Origin: Rhodococcus sp. OK519
GTDB lineage: Bacteria > Actinomycetota > Actinomycetes > Mycobacteriales > Mycobacteriaceae
Direction of reading: 5' to 3'
Assembly (NCBI RefSeq): GCF_003051005.1
Contig: NZ_QAOW01000006.1
Span: 239,663 to 303,662, forward strand
Length of the DNA: 64,000 bases
Shown here: piece after piece, positions 53,534 through 61,335 of the stretch
Position numbering within the stretch: position 1 is the first letter of the stretch
Layout: every line of letters begins with the position of its first letter
Made by a program: the position numbers and the translations under genes
The notes under the pieces: generated by a model
What the model was told of the DNA's origin: nothing
Databases searched by the model: none
The model's input: only the letters and a program-made list of their open reading frames with translations

Positions 53534-54276
53534 CCGACCAGTGGAATGATCTCCGACGTCACACCCGGGCGCGGATCGGGCTGGGTCGCAAGGGGAACGG
53601 GCTTCCGACCCGGCGGCAGCTCGAGTTCGTCGCAGCGCACGCGGTCGCCCGCGATGCGGTGCACGCGCCGCTGGAGGTGGCGCCGCTCGTGGAGCGTCTC
53701 CGTGCCATGGGGTGCGGCGAACCGATGGTCGTGCACAGCGCGGCAACCGACCGGGACACCTACCTTCGTCGCCCGGATCTCGGGCGCATACCCGAACCGG
53801 GAACGATGCTGCCGCACATCGGGTCCGACATCGGGATCGCGCTGTGCGACGGACTGTCGTCGACGGCGATCGCGGAGCACGGGCCCGGCCTGGCCACCGT
53901 CATCGCCGGCGCCCTACGGGGTCTGACGATCGCCCCACCGGTGGTGGCGACGCAGGCCCGGGTGGCGCTGGGCGACCACATAGGTGAACAACTGGGCGTA
54001 ACGACGATGCTCGTGCTGATCGGGGAACGCCCCGGACTCTCGGTCGCCGACAGCGTCGGGATCTATCTCACCCATCACCCGCGACCGGGTCGCAGTGACG
54101 CGGAACGGAACTGCGTCTCGAACATTCATCCGCCGGACGGGATGACCTACGACCACGCGGCGCGGGTCGTGGCGGCACTCGTCGACGGTGCGCGGCGCCT
54201 CGAGGCCTCCGGTGTCGGCCTGAAGGACACGTCACGCGATCCCGCCCTCACCGACGCGGAACGGCCCGCGCTGTAG
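53530..54276 (+). CDS. eutC: Ethanolamine ammonia-lyase, small subunit
   Basis: 248 residues, start overlapping eutB. It contains ARIGLGRKGNGLPTRRQLEF, PHIGSDIGIALCDGLSSTAI, LIGERPGLSVADSVGIYLTH and RNCVSNIHPPDGM, all conserved in EutC, which binds the cobalamin nucleotide loop at the interface. The last codons form one arm of a terminator stem. Confidence 0.96.
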   Translation: MTDQWNDLRRHTRARIGLGRKGNGLPTRRQLEFVAAHAVARDAVHAPLEVAPLVERLRAMGCGEPMVVHSAATDRDTYLRRPDLGRIPEPGTMLPHIGSDIGIALCDGLSSTAIAEHGPGLATVIAGALRGLTIAPPVVATQARVALGDHIGEQLGVTTMLVLIGERPGLSVADSVGIYLTHHPRPGRSDAERNCVSNIHPPDGMTYDHAARVVAALVDGARRLEASGVGLKDTSRDPALTDAERPAL

Positions 54277-54292
54277 GGCGCGGGCCGTTCCG
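54257..54292. terminator. Bidirectional terminator between eutC and mihF
   Basis: A perfect 15-base stem (54257-54271 with 54278-54292, 6-base loop) includes the end of eutC and lies 14 bases past the mihF stop. It ends both convergent transcripts. Confidence 0.9.
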
Positions 54293-54305
54293 AGTGCGTC
54301 CGACG

Positions 54306-54617
54306 TCAGCTGAGCTTGGCGATCAGATCCGCTCGCTGACGGGCGCCGAGGCCGGAGACCCGGCGGGTCTCGGCGATTCCGACGGATTCCGCGATGTCGC
54401 GGGCCTTGATCTTGCCGACCTTCGGCAGGGATTCGAGCAGGTAGAGCACCTTCGTCTTACCGACCAGTTCGTCGGTATCCGCCTTGTCGAGAACCTCCAC
54501 CAGCGTGAGCTTGCCCGACTTGAGGCCTTCCCTCAGTTCGGAGCGAGCCTTGCGGGACGCGGCAGCCTTCTCGAGGGCGGCGGCGCGCTGCTCGGGGGTC
54601 AACGTGGGCAGTGCCAT
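54306..54617 (-). CDS. Actinobacterial integration host factor (mIHF family)
   Basis: 103 residues: MALPTLTPEQRAAALEKAAA start, then LLESLPKVGKIKARDIAESV with the lipid-free H2TH DNA-binding motif and RRVSGLGARQRADLI at the end. mIHF bends and compacts DNA and helps phage integration. The canonical gene usually sits next to gmk. Here it lies between eutC and an enoyl-CoA hydratase gene, so this may be a paralogue. Confidence 0.92.
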   Translation of the reverse strand: MALPTLTPEQRAAALEKAAASRKARSELREGLKSGKLTLVEVLDKADTDELVGKTKVLYLLESLPKVGKIKARDIAESVGIAETRRVSGLGARQRADLIAKLS

Positions 54618-54725
54618 GGTGTGCCTCTCTCTCGCGGTACCCGGAACGGACCTCAGGCTAGAACGCAATCGGCTTCTGCGCGCGGCAAGTTGGCCCCGCG
54701 TGTCGAGAAATCGTGTGAGTTCGTC

Positions 54726-55505
54726 TCATTTGCCCGTCCAATTCGGTTTCCGCTTCGCGAGAAACGCCCGCATGCCCTCCTGTGCGTCGCACGTGACCGC
54801 GTTGTCGGCCATCGTTTCGGCCATCAACTCGTATGCCTCGTCCTGCGGCAGATCGATCTGGCGATAGAAGGCCTGTTTGCCGATCGCGAGGGTGAGGGGG
54901 CTGGCCTCGGTGATCCTCGTTGCCAAGCCGTTTACACAAACGTCCAATTCGTCTGGTGAGGCAACGAGATTGACCAATCCCCAATCGGCCGCCGTGGCGG
55001 CATCGATGGTCTCCCCCGTCAGCACCATCTGCATCGCGCGCTTGCGGCCCACGGCGCGACTGAGTGCCACCATGGGAGTGGAGCAGAACAGACCGATCCG
55101 TACACCCGGTGTGCCGAACACCGCGGTCGACGACGCCACCACCAGATCGCACGACGCGGCCAGCTGGCATCCTGCCGCGATCGCCGGGCCCTGGACGGCC
55201 GCGATCACCGGTTGGGGGATCGCCTGGACGGTGTCCATCATCTCGGTGCACACCTCGAAGATTTCGCGCTCATCGTCGAGGCTGCGTCCGACCATCTCGG
55301 ACAGGTCGTGGCCGGCCGAGAACACCGGGCCGCTCGCGCAGAGCACCACGACGCGGACGTCCTTGTCGTCGCTCAGCTTTCGAAGTGACACGGTCACGGA
55401 GCGCATCATGTTGGTGGACAGCGGGTTCCGCTGCTCCGGCCGGTTCAGGGTGAGACGTGCGATGCCGGTGTGGTGGTCGACGTGAGTTCTGATCGGATCG
55501 TCCAT
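54726..55505 (-). CDS. Enoyl-CoA hydratase/isomerase family protein
   Basis: 259 residues of the crotonase family: GPVFSAGHDLSEMVG and VQGPAIAAGCQLAASCDLV form the oxyanion hole, with FGTPGVRIGLFCSTPMV after. The catalytic Glu positions read differently from classical hydratase (CTEMMDTV), so the reaction may not be plain hydration. C-terminal end NRK-type KRKPNWTG. It is on the same strand as the SRPBCC gene upstream, 26 bases away. Confidence 0.9.
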   Translation of the reverse strand: MDDPIRTHVDHHTGIARLTLNRPEQRNPLSTNMMRSVTVSLRKLSDDKDVRVVVLCASGPVFSAGHDLSEMVGRSLDDEREIFEVCTEMMDTVQAIPQPVIAAVQGPAIAAGCQLAASCDLVVASSTAVFGTPGVRIGLFCSTPMVALSRAVGRKRAMQMVLTGETIDAATAADWGLVNLVASPDELDVCVNGLATRITEASPLTLAIGKQAFYRQIDLPQDEAYELMAETMADNAVTCDAQEGMRAFLAKRKPNWTGK

Positions 55506-55531
55506 GGCCGCATCTCCCTCGCGAGTGCCGG

Positions 55532-55972
55532 TCAGCCCTCGATCGCCGACTTGATCCGTAACGCGAAGGCGGGACCGTCCTTTCGTGCCGTCCGCACGGC
55601 GAGGGGTGCGACGAGCTTGCCGATGCCGTGGCCCTCGAGCACGTTGTAGACCGTCAACTTGGTGCCGTCACCGGCGGGTTCGAGGTCGTATCCGCCCTCG
55701 ACCGCAGTGACAGCATTCTTCGACCGCTCGGCCCAACGGATGCGCCGAGGCGGATCGAACTCGGTGAGTTCGAACTCTCGCTCCGTGGTCATGCCGGCAT
55801 CCCTGACGGTGCTGGCGAAGATCGTTCCCACACCGGGCGGCCCGTCGGTCTTCTGCACGATCTTCTGGACCCGCGGGCTGAACTTCGGATCGTTGGTGCC
55901 GGCCGCGAGGAACTGGAAGACTTCCTCGATCGGCCGGTCGATCACGGTGGTGCCTTCGAAACGTCCTGACAT
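55532..55972 (-). CDS. SRPBCC (polyketide cyclase-like) family protein
   Basis: 146 residues beginning MSGRFEGTTVIDRPIEEVFQ, with the helix-grip pattern of START/SRPBCC proteins: FLAAGTNDPKFSPRVQKIV, RRIRWAERS, YDLEPAGDGTKLTVYN. A hydrophobic-ligand binding protein; ligand unknown. Divergent from pepN across 72 bases and likely co-transcribed with the crotonase gene. Confidence 0.85.
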   Translation of the reverse strand: MSGRFEGTTVIDRPIEEVFQFLAAGTNDPKFSPRVQKIVQKTDGPPGVGTIFASTVRDAGMTTEREFELTEFDPPRRIRWAERSKNAVTAVEGGYDLEPAGDGTKLTVYNVLEGHGIGKLVAPLAVRTARKDGPAFALRIKSAIEG

Positions 55973-56044
55973 GTCGAAACCCCCGTACGGTGGCGGATGG
56001 CCGGAGATGGTTCGGACTCTACTCGCGGCTGGCAGGATCGAGGG

Positions 56045-58543
56045 GTGAGTACAGCGAACCTGACCCGTGCCGAGACCGCGGCGCGATCCGCGGCAGTGAC
56101 CGTCCGCTCCTATCGCGTCGAACTCGATGTCACGAGCGCGCCCGACCACACCGTTCCCGGCTTCTCGACCACCACGACAGTGGAGTTCGACGCCGCGGTG
56201 CACGACACGTGGATCGACTTCATCGGCCTCGACGTGCGTTCGGTCATCGTCAACGGCACGTTCGTGGACGTCGAGTACGACGGCGCCCGCCTCGCCCTGC
56301 ACGGGCTACGGCCGTCGAACACGGTGGTGATTCGCGCGGTCGCGGCGTACAGCCGGTCCGGTGAGGGGCTGCACCGGTTCCGGGACCCGGTCGACGACGC
56401 CACCTACCTGTACACGCAGTACGAGCCGGCCGACGCCCGTCGGGTCTTCGCGTGCTTCGAACAGCCGGACATGAAGGCGCCCTTCACGTTCGTGGTGACC
56501 GCGCCGACGGGTTGGGACGTGACATCGAACCGCCCTGCGGCGATCGTCGAGGACGACGCCGACCAGCAGACGGTCAAGTTCTCCCCCACGCTGCCCATCT
56601 CCACCTACATCACCGCCGTTGTCGCGGGTCCGTACCATCGCGTCGAATCGCTTTGGAATCGTGACGATCTGGAGGTTCCCCTGGGCGTACTGTGCCGGGC
56701 CTCGCTGGCGGAGCATCTCGACGCCGACACGATCTTCGAGGTCACGAAGCAGGGCCTCGATTTCTTCGCCGACCGCTTCGATTACCCCTACCCGTGGGGC
56801 AAGTACGACCAGGTGTTCGTGCCCGAATACAACCTGGGCGCCATGGAGAACCCCGGCTGCGTGACGTTCACCGAGGCCTACGTGTTCCGGGGTGCGGCCA
56901 CCGCGGCGCAGTACGAGGGCCGGGCCAACACGATCCTGCACGAGATGGCGCACATGTGGTTCGGCGACCTCGTGACGATGGTGTGGTGGGACGATCTGTG
57001 GCTCAAGGAGTCGTTCGCCGACTTCATGGGCTCGTACGCGAGCGCGCTGGCCACCGAATGGACCGACGCATGGGTCGCGTTCGCGAATCGTCGTAAGGCA
57101 TGGGCATATTCACAGGACCAGCTGCCGACGACGCACCCCGTCGTCGCCGACATCGTCGACCTCGAGGCGGCCAAGCTGAACTTCGACGGCATCACGTACG
57201 CGAAGGGCGCGAGCGTGCTCAAGCAGCTCGCCGCCTATGTCGGCGAGGATGCCTTCCTCGAGGGATCACGCCGCTACTTCCGGGCGCACGCCTTCGGGAA
57301 CACCACCCTCGCCGATCTGCTGGCCGAACTGTCGGACGCGTCGGGCCGCGATCTCGCCGGGTGGGCGCGGGCGTGGCTGCAGACGACCGGAATGTCGACG
57401 TTGACGCTCGAGCGGGGCCCGGACGGCGCCGTGATCGTGCAGTCCGATCCACGCCCGCATCGGTTGGCCGTCGGCCTCTACGGCTTCGACGGGAACGGCG
57501 ACCTGGTGCGTCGTGAACGGGTGGAACTGGACGTGGTCGACGAGCGCACGCCCGTCACTCTCCCGGGCGCTCCCCTGCGGCTGCTCAACGACGGCGACCT
57601 CACGTACGCGAAGGTGCGCCTGGACGCCGAATCGCTCGCCACGGTCGAACGGGCGCTGAACCGGGTCGTGGATCCGCTGGCGCGGGGCCTGATCTGGTCG
57701 GCGCTGTGGAATGCCACCCGCGACGGCGAACTCGATCCCCGCCGCTACGTGACGATGGCGCAGGCGTTCACGCCGGCCGAGACCAACATGGCATTGCTGA
57801 CGACGGTGCTCGCCAACTCGGCGTTCGCGGTCGGCCACTACTTGCCGAACGCCGATCGGGACGAGTGGCGCGGGCGCTGGCTCGAATCCTGCTGGTCCGC
57901 AGCACACGGTTCCGTGCCCGGCTCGGGAGCGCAACTGGCGTGGGCGCGTGCGGTGGCTGCGGCGGCGGCTTCCGACGACCGTCATGCGGGGGACATCCGG
58001 GCGGTCCTGGACGGCTCTCGCCCCGGCCCGGAGGGTCTGCCGCTGGATCCTGACCTGCGCTGGTCGCTGTGGACCGCGCTGTCCACGACCGGTCACGCCG
58101 AACCGGGCGACCTGGACGTCGAACTCGAACGCGACGACACGGCGTCGGGGCGGACGGCCCACCTGCGTGCCCTCGCTGCGCGTCCGGATGCCGGCGTGAA
58201 GGCGCGGGCGTGGGAGTCGGCGCTCGAGGACACCGCGCTGAGCAACGACCATCTCGACGCCGTGATCGGCGGCTTCCGGGCCGGTGAGCGCCGCGACCTG
58301 ATCGGCAGCTACGACGATGCCTACTTCGCGGCGATCGGTCCGCTGTGGGGCCGGCGGAGCATCGAGATCGCCCGCCGGATCGTCGTCGGCCTGTTCCCGG
58401 CGTCCGAGTCCCTCGACGGCGTCGATGCGTGGCTGGCGGGGAACGCTGATGCGCCGAGGGCGCTGCTGCGCCTGGTGACCGAGCAGCGCGATCATCTCGC
58501 CCGAGATCTGCGCGTTCGGGCCCTCGGTGTTAACGCCAGATGA
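56045..58543 (+). CDS. pepN: Aminopeptidase N
   Basis: 832 residues from a GTG at 56045. M1 metalloprotease: substrate motif GAMEN (265-269), zinc site HEMAH (299-303) with E322 eighteen residues on. The N-terminal beta domain and the C-terminal helical domain are complete. It removes N-terminal residues from peptides in the cytoplasm. An upstream in-frame start at 55997 would add 16 residues, but the GTG gives the typical STANLTRAE start. Confidence 0.96.
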   Translation: MSTANLTRAETAARSAAVTVRSYRVELDVTSAPDHTVPGFSTTTTVEFDAAVHDTWIDFIGLDVRSVIVNGTFVDVEYDGARLALHGLRPSNTVVIRAVAAYSRSGEGLHRFRDPVDDATYLYTQYEPADARRVFACFEQPDMKAPFTFVVTAPTGWDVTSNRPAAIVEDDADQQTVKFSPTLPISTYITAVVAGPYHRVESLWNRDDLEVPLGVLCRASLAEHLDADTIFEVTKQGLDFFADRFDYPYPWGKYDQVFVPEYNLGAMENPGCVTFTEAYVFRGAATAAQYEGRANTILHEMAHMWFGDLVTMVWWDDLWLKESFADFMGSYASALATEWTDAWVAFANRRKAWAYSQDQLPTTHPVVADIVDLEAAKLNFDGITYAKGASVLKQLAAYVGEDAFLEGSRRYFRAHAFGNTTLADLLAELSDASGRDLAGWARAWLQTTGMSTLTLERGPDGAVIVQSDPRPHRLAVGLYGFDGNGDLVRRERVELDVVDERTPVTLPGAPLRLLNDGDLTYAKVRLDAESLATVERALNRVVDPLARGLIWSALWNATRDGELDPRRYVTMAQAFTPAETNMALLTTVLANSAFAVGHYLPNADRDEWRGRWLESCWSAAHGSVPGSGAQLAWARAVAAAAASDDRHAGDIRAVLDGSRPGPEGLPLDPDLRWSLWTALSTTGHAEPGDLDVELERDDTASGRTAHLRALAARPDAGVKARAWESALEDTALSNDHLDAVIGGFRAGERRDLIGSYDDAYFAAIGPLWGRRSIEIARRIVVGLFPASESLDGVDAWLAGNADAPRALLRLVTEQRDHLARDLRVRALGVNAR

Positions 58544-58592
58544 CGCGATTTTTACGCTGAGGGGATCGAGCGTTTCCATTCTGTAATGGATT

Positions 58593-58623
58593 GCGATTCA
58601 AGGCTTTCTCCCCTTGGAATCGC
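58593..58623 (+). promoter_or_regulatory. Leader hairpin upstream of the 43-residue gene
   Basis: GCGATTCAAGG (58593-58603) pairs with CCTTGGAATCGC (58612-58623) with one bulged base. The stretch 58544-58710 is A+T-rich compared with neighbours and must hold the promoter. The stem could stabilise the mRNA. Confidence 0.5.
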
Positions 58624-58710
58624 ATGTCGCAGTCCGCTACACATGCAGTGGCGCCGAGAACGGCGACTGAGGCGAAGCACCAGCTTCACAGGAAACAAAG
58701 GGGAAAGAAA

Positions 58711-58842
58711 ATGGGTTCTGAGGAGTTTGCCACGGCACTGGGTTCGGTCGACTTCGATCAGGTGGTTGCAGGCGCGGAAGCGGTGGGGGCTTTCGCCGCA
58801 CTGATCGCCGCTGTGGGCGCGTTCGCCGGACTGCTCCTCTAG
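58711..58842 (+). CDS. 43-residue acidic/hydrophobic peptide, possible porin-like
   Basis: ATG with AAAGGGGAAAG before it. The sequence starts MGSEEFATALGSVDFDQVV and continues as an Ala/Gly/Phe-rich amphipathic helix ending in LLL. It has no signal peptide or Cys. Length, acidity and lack of a signal resemble the tiny outer-membrane channel proteins PorA/PorH of Corynebacterium, but similarity at sequence level is not claimed. It has its own A+T-rich leader and terminator, which suggests strong expression. It could also be a small membrane regulator. Confidence 0.7.
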   Translation: MGSEEFATALGSVDFDQVVAGAEAVGAFAALIAAVGAFAGLLL

Positions 58843-58870
58843 TTGCGGTGTGGCCGTGAACCGGCCGAAT

Positions 58871-58913
58871 CGTGTAGGGCCCGTAACCGTTCACCGGTTT
58901 CGGGCCCTACACG
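58871..58913. terminator. Bidirectional terminator after the 43-residue gene
   Basis: A perfect 13-base stem CGTGTAGGGCCCG / CGGGCCCTACACG (58871-58883 and 58901-58913) with AACCG/CGGTT extending it inside. It lies 29 bases after the small gene and 10 before the end of the convergent HTH gene. Confidence 0.92.
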
Positions 58914-58922
58914 TGTGGCGGG

Positions 58923-59330
58923 TCAGAGACGCTTGGCCAGTCGGTCGTACCGCTGCCGGGCTGCCTGCGTGCTTCCCAGGCCGAGCCCGAAGGCGATCTC
59001 CTGCCACGTCATTCCGCGCTGACGGGCGATGTCCAGCAGCAACGCCTCGAGTTGATCCATTTCGGCTCGGGCCTTGGGGATCAGTCCCAGTGCCGCGGTG
59101 ACGTCCGCGGTGTCGACGTCGGGTTCGTCGGGGTCCGGTGGGTGGACGCCGCCGGCCACCGCGGCCACGAGGCGAATGGCCCCCAGCGGGTCGAGGATCT
59201 CCGGATGGGACTGCCGCGCACGCTGCTCGGACGTGGCACCGTGCCGTTCCGCGATCCGGAAGAGCCCCGCGTACTCGCGGTGCGCGCGTTCGCGACTGGG
59301 GTTGGGTGGCGTGAATTCGTCGTCGTCCAT
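58923..59330 (-). CDS. Small HTH protein
   Basis: 135 residues from the ATG at 59330, chosen since upstream codons run into the operator region. N-terminal MDDDEFTPPNPSRERAHREY is polar. The C-terminal part LLDIARQRGMTWQEIAFGLGLG is a helix-turn-helix ending QAARQRYDRLAKRL. Probably a DNA-binding regulator. Convergent with the 43-residue gene and divergent from a secreted-protein gene. Confidence 0.8.
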   Translation of the reverse strand: MDDDEFTPPNPSRERAHREYAGLFRIAERHGATSEQRARQSHPEILDPLGAIRLVAAVAGGVHPPDPDEPDVDTADVTAALGLIPKARAEMDQLEALLLDIARQRGMTWQEIAFGLGLGSTQAARQRYDRLAKRL

Positions 59331-59361
59331 GGTTCGAGCGTCCACCCGGGACCACCCGGGT

Positions 59362-59381
59362 GTCAACACAATATTGTCAAC
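59362..59381. promoter_or_regulatory. Palindrome in the divergent HTH/secreted-protein promoter
   Basis: The 10-base palindrome ACAATATTGT (59368-59377) is flanked by GTCAAC direct repeats (59362 and 59376). On the minus strand it contains TTGACA elements fit for a -35. It may be the site of the HTH protein encoded next to it. Confidence 0.5.
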
Positions 59382-59444
59382 GAAATGTTCACAGGGTCAT
59401 CGCTCGATGTGTAATGCGGACCACAGTTGCGCGATAGAACCGGC

Positions 59445-59867
59445 ATGAACCTCACGAAAAGGGCACTCGGAACTGCCGTTGCGGTCACGGCCCTCGGGGC
59501 GGCACTCTTCCTCGGTGTGCCGACCGCTGCGGCCGACGTCGTCCGAGTGGATGCCGACCCCGGGCTGAGCTACACGTGGACGCCCGAGCGGGGCTTCGAG
59601 CAGAAGTTCGGGACCAACTGTGTGTATGCACTCACCGCGGAAACCACGTGGCCCAGCCCGGTCTCATTCTTCGACTTCCAGAAGGCGACCATCCTGCCGA
59701 GTCCGCTCGTGCCCGTATTGAACGGCCGCGCCACGGCCGGGTGGATTCCGCGAACTCCCGGTGATCACCGCGTGGTGGCGTACCACACGTCGGCGGGTGG
59801 ACCGGACGTGACGATTCAGGTGGGAACGGGAATCCCCCTGGGGCCGGCGTGTTTCGTGCTTCCCTGA
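59445..59867 (+). CDS. Small secreted protein
   Basis: 140 residues. Signal peptide KRALGTAVAVTALGAALFLG with AADVV cleavage near residue 31. The mature part is beta-rich with two Cys (TNCVYALTAE, ACFVLP), likely one disulfide and an Ig-like fold. No function recognised. It converges with another secreted protein gene of similar size, three bases apart. Confidence 0.82.
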   Translation: MNLTKRALGTAVAVTALGAALFLGVPTAAADVVRVDADPGLSYTWTPERGFEQKFGTNCVYALTAETTWPSPVSFFDFQKATILPSPLVPVLNGRATAGWIPRTPGDHRVVAYHTSAGGPDVTIQVGTGIPLGPACFVLP

Positions 59868-59870
59868 GCA

Positions 59871-60299
59871 CTACGGGACGTGGAAGAACGCAAAGCCCGG
59901 CGTGGTCGTCCCGGCAGCGGATGCAACAGGTGCAACGGTGACGGCGACCATCCCCGTTCCCGTCTGGAGGGCTACCGCGGCCGGGATTCCGTTCAGTCCG
60001 TCCGAGAGCCAAGCGGTGCCGGATGCCCCGGTCGACAGGTTCAGCCAGCGAATCTCCGACGAGAGTAGGCAGCCCCATCGACCGTCTTTGCCGCCCGTGA
60101 TCGTCGCGGTGCCGGGTTGTTCGTCGACCACGGCGGCACAGCGGACCGCGGGCACGTCGAAGCTTCCGTTGGGATTGCCGAACGGCGCCGGGTCGATCTG
60201 GAAGGGCACGGTCACTGCCGCGGCGGCGACCGTTGCCGGTATCAGAACTGAACCGGCTACGACAGCGGCGCAGACAGCCAGTCGGCGAACGAGATTCAT
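59871..60299 (-). CDS. Small secreted protein
   Basis: 142 residues from the ATG at 60299. Signal peptide RRLAVCAAVVAGSVLIPATV is followed by AAAAVTVPF. The mature domain has two Cys (VRCAAVVDE, WGCLLSSE) and beta-strand patterns like the convergent neighbour, although sequence similarity is weak. Function unknown. The spacer 60300-60484 holds nothing clear. Confidence 0.82.
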   Translation of the reverse strand: MNLVRRLAVCAAVVAGSVLIPATVAAAAVTVPFQIDPAPFGNPNGSFDVPAVRCAAVVDEQPGTATITGGKDGRWGCLLSSEIRWLNLSTGASGTAWLSDGLNGIPAAVALQTGTGMVAVTVAPVASAAGTTTPGFAFFHVP

Positions 60300-60484
60300 C
60301 ACGGTGCCCTCCTGCATTCGGTGACCGGGGTGGTGCCCATCCTCCACCGGTAGTGCAGTCGCTGCAGGAGATCTGCGCATATCGCCCCTTTCTCCCGAGG
60401 CCGTGCTGACGTTTCCACGCCGAGAGTAGGCTCACGGCGTCGACTGTCGAGTGGGCGCGCATGCAGGTCGGAAGCAGGGGAACC

Positions 60485-61246
60485 GTGAGCAGTTCGCTGG
60501 CGAATCCCGGTCTCGCACTGATTGTGCTATGCGTGGTGATGGTCGCGTGCGCGGCCGTCGTGTACCGATTCGCCGGACTCGGCAACCCACTCACCGCGCC
60601 GTGGGCCGCGGCGCGTGGTGCCCTGCAACTGGTCGCGGTCTCGCTGGTTCTGGCCGCAGCGCTCGCACACCTGTGGTCGTCGCTGCTGGTGCTTACGGTG
60701 ATGTTCGGGGCGGCGGTCTTCACAGCGGCTCGACGGGCGCGGGCGGGGCGGTCGGCGATGTGGCTGGCGGCGGCGCTGGCGGCGGGAGTGGGTCTGGTGG
60801 TCCCGATGATGCTCGTGAGCGGGGTGGTCCCCCTCGAGGGGGTGGCGCTGGTGCCCATCGGGGGCATCGTCCTGGGCAACGCCATGACCGCCACCGCCCT
60901 CGCGGCCAAGCGCGGCCTCGATGCGATCGACCACCGCTGGGGCGAGGTGGAGGCGGCGCTCAGCCTGGGGCTGACGGTGCGTGACGCGCGGATGGAGGTC
61001 GTCGGCTCGGCGGCGTCGGACGCGTTGTTGCCAGGTCTGGACCAGACCCGGACCGTGGGACTGGTGACCCTGCCCGGCGCCTTCGTCGGTGTGCTGCTCG
61101 CGACCGGGTCCGCGGTACAGGCGGGCGCCGTGCAGATCCTCGTTCTCGTCGGACTGTTGCTCGCGCAGACGTGTGCCGTGGCCGTCACGATCGAGCTGGT
61201 CGCGCGGGGTGTGGTCCACCGCCTCGGGACCCACACGGTGTACTGA
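60485..61246 (+). CDS. FetB-like ABC permease (UPF0014 family)
   Basis: 253 residues from a GTG with AGGGGAA upstream; an ATG at 60461 would add eight. Seven or so membrane helices and family motifs: RGALQLVAVSLVL, VPIGGIVLGNAMTATALA and LVTLPGAFVGVLLA. FetAB exports iron and helps peroxide resistance in Escherichia coli. The FetA-type ATPase is not adjacent here, so the partner must be elsewhere. Confidence 0.88.
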   Translation: MSSSLANPGLALIVLCVVMVACAAVVYRFAGLGNPLTAPWAAARGALQLVAVSLVLAAALAHLWSSLLVLTVMFGAAVFTAARRARAGRSAMWLAAALAAGVGLVVPMMLVSGVVPLEGVALVPIGGIVLGNAMTATALAAKRGLDAIDHRWGEVEAALSLGLTVRDARMEVVGSAASDALLPGLDQTRTVGLVTLPGAFVGVLLATGSAVQAGAVQILVLVGLLLAQTCAVAVTIELVARGVVHRLGTHTVY

Positions 61247-61335
61247 TTCCCGGTGCCGGTGAAACATCGGGTGAACGTTCGATACTTCGCTCGATATCAG
61301 TTGAACACTCGTCCGAATTGCGTTGTCATCGAGCT

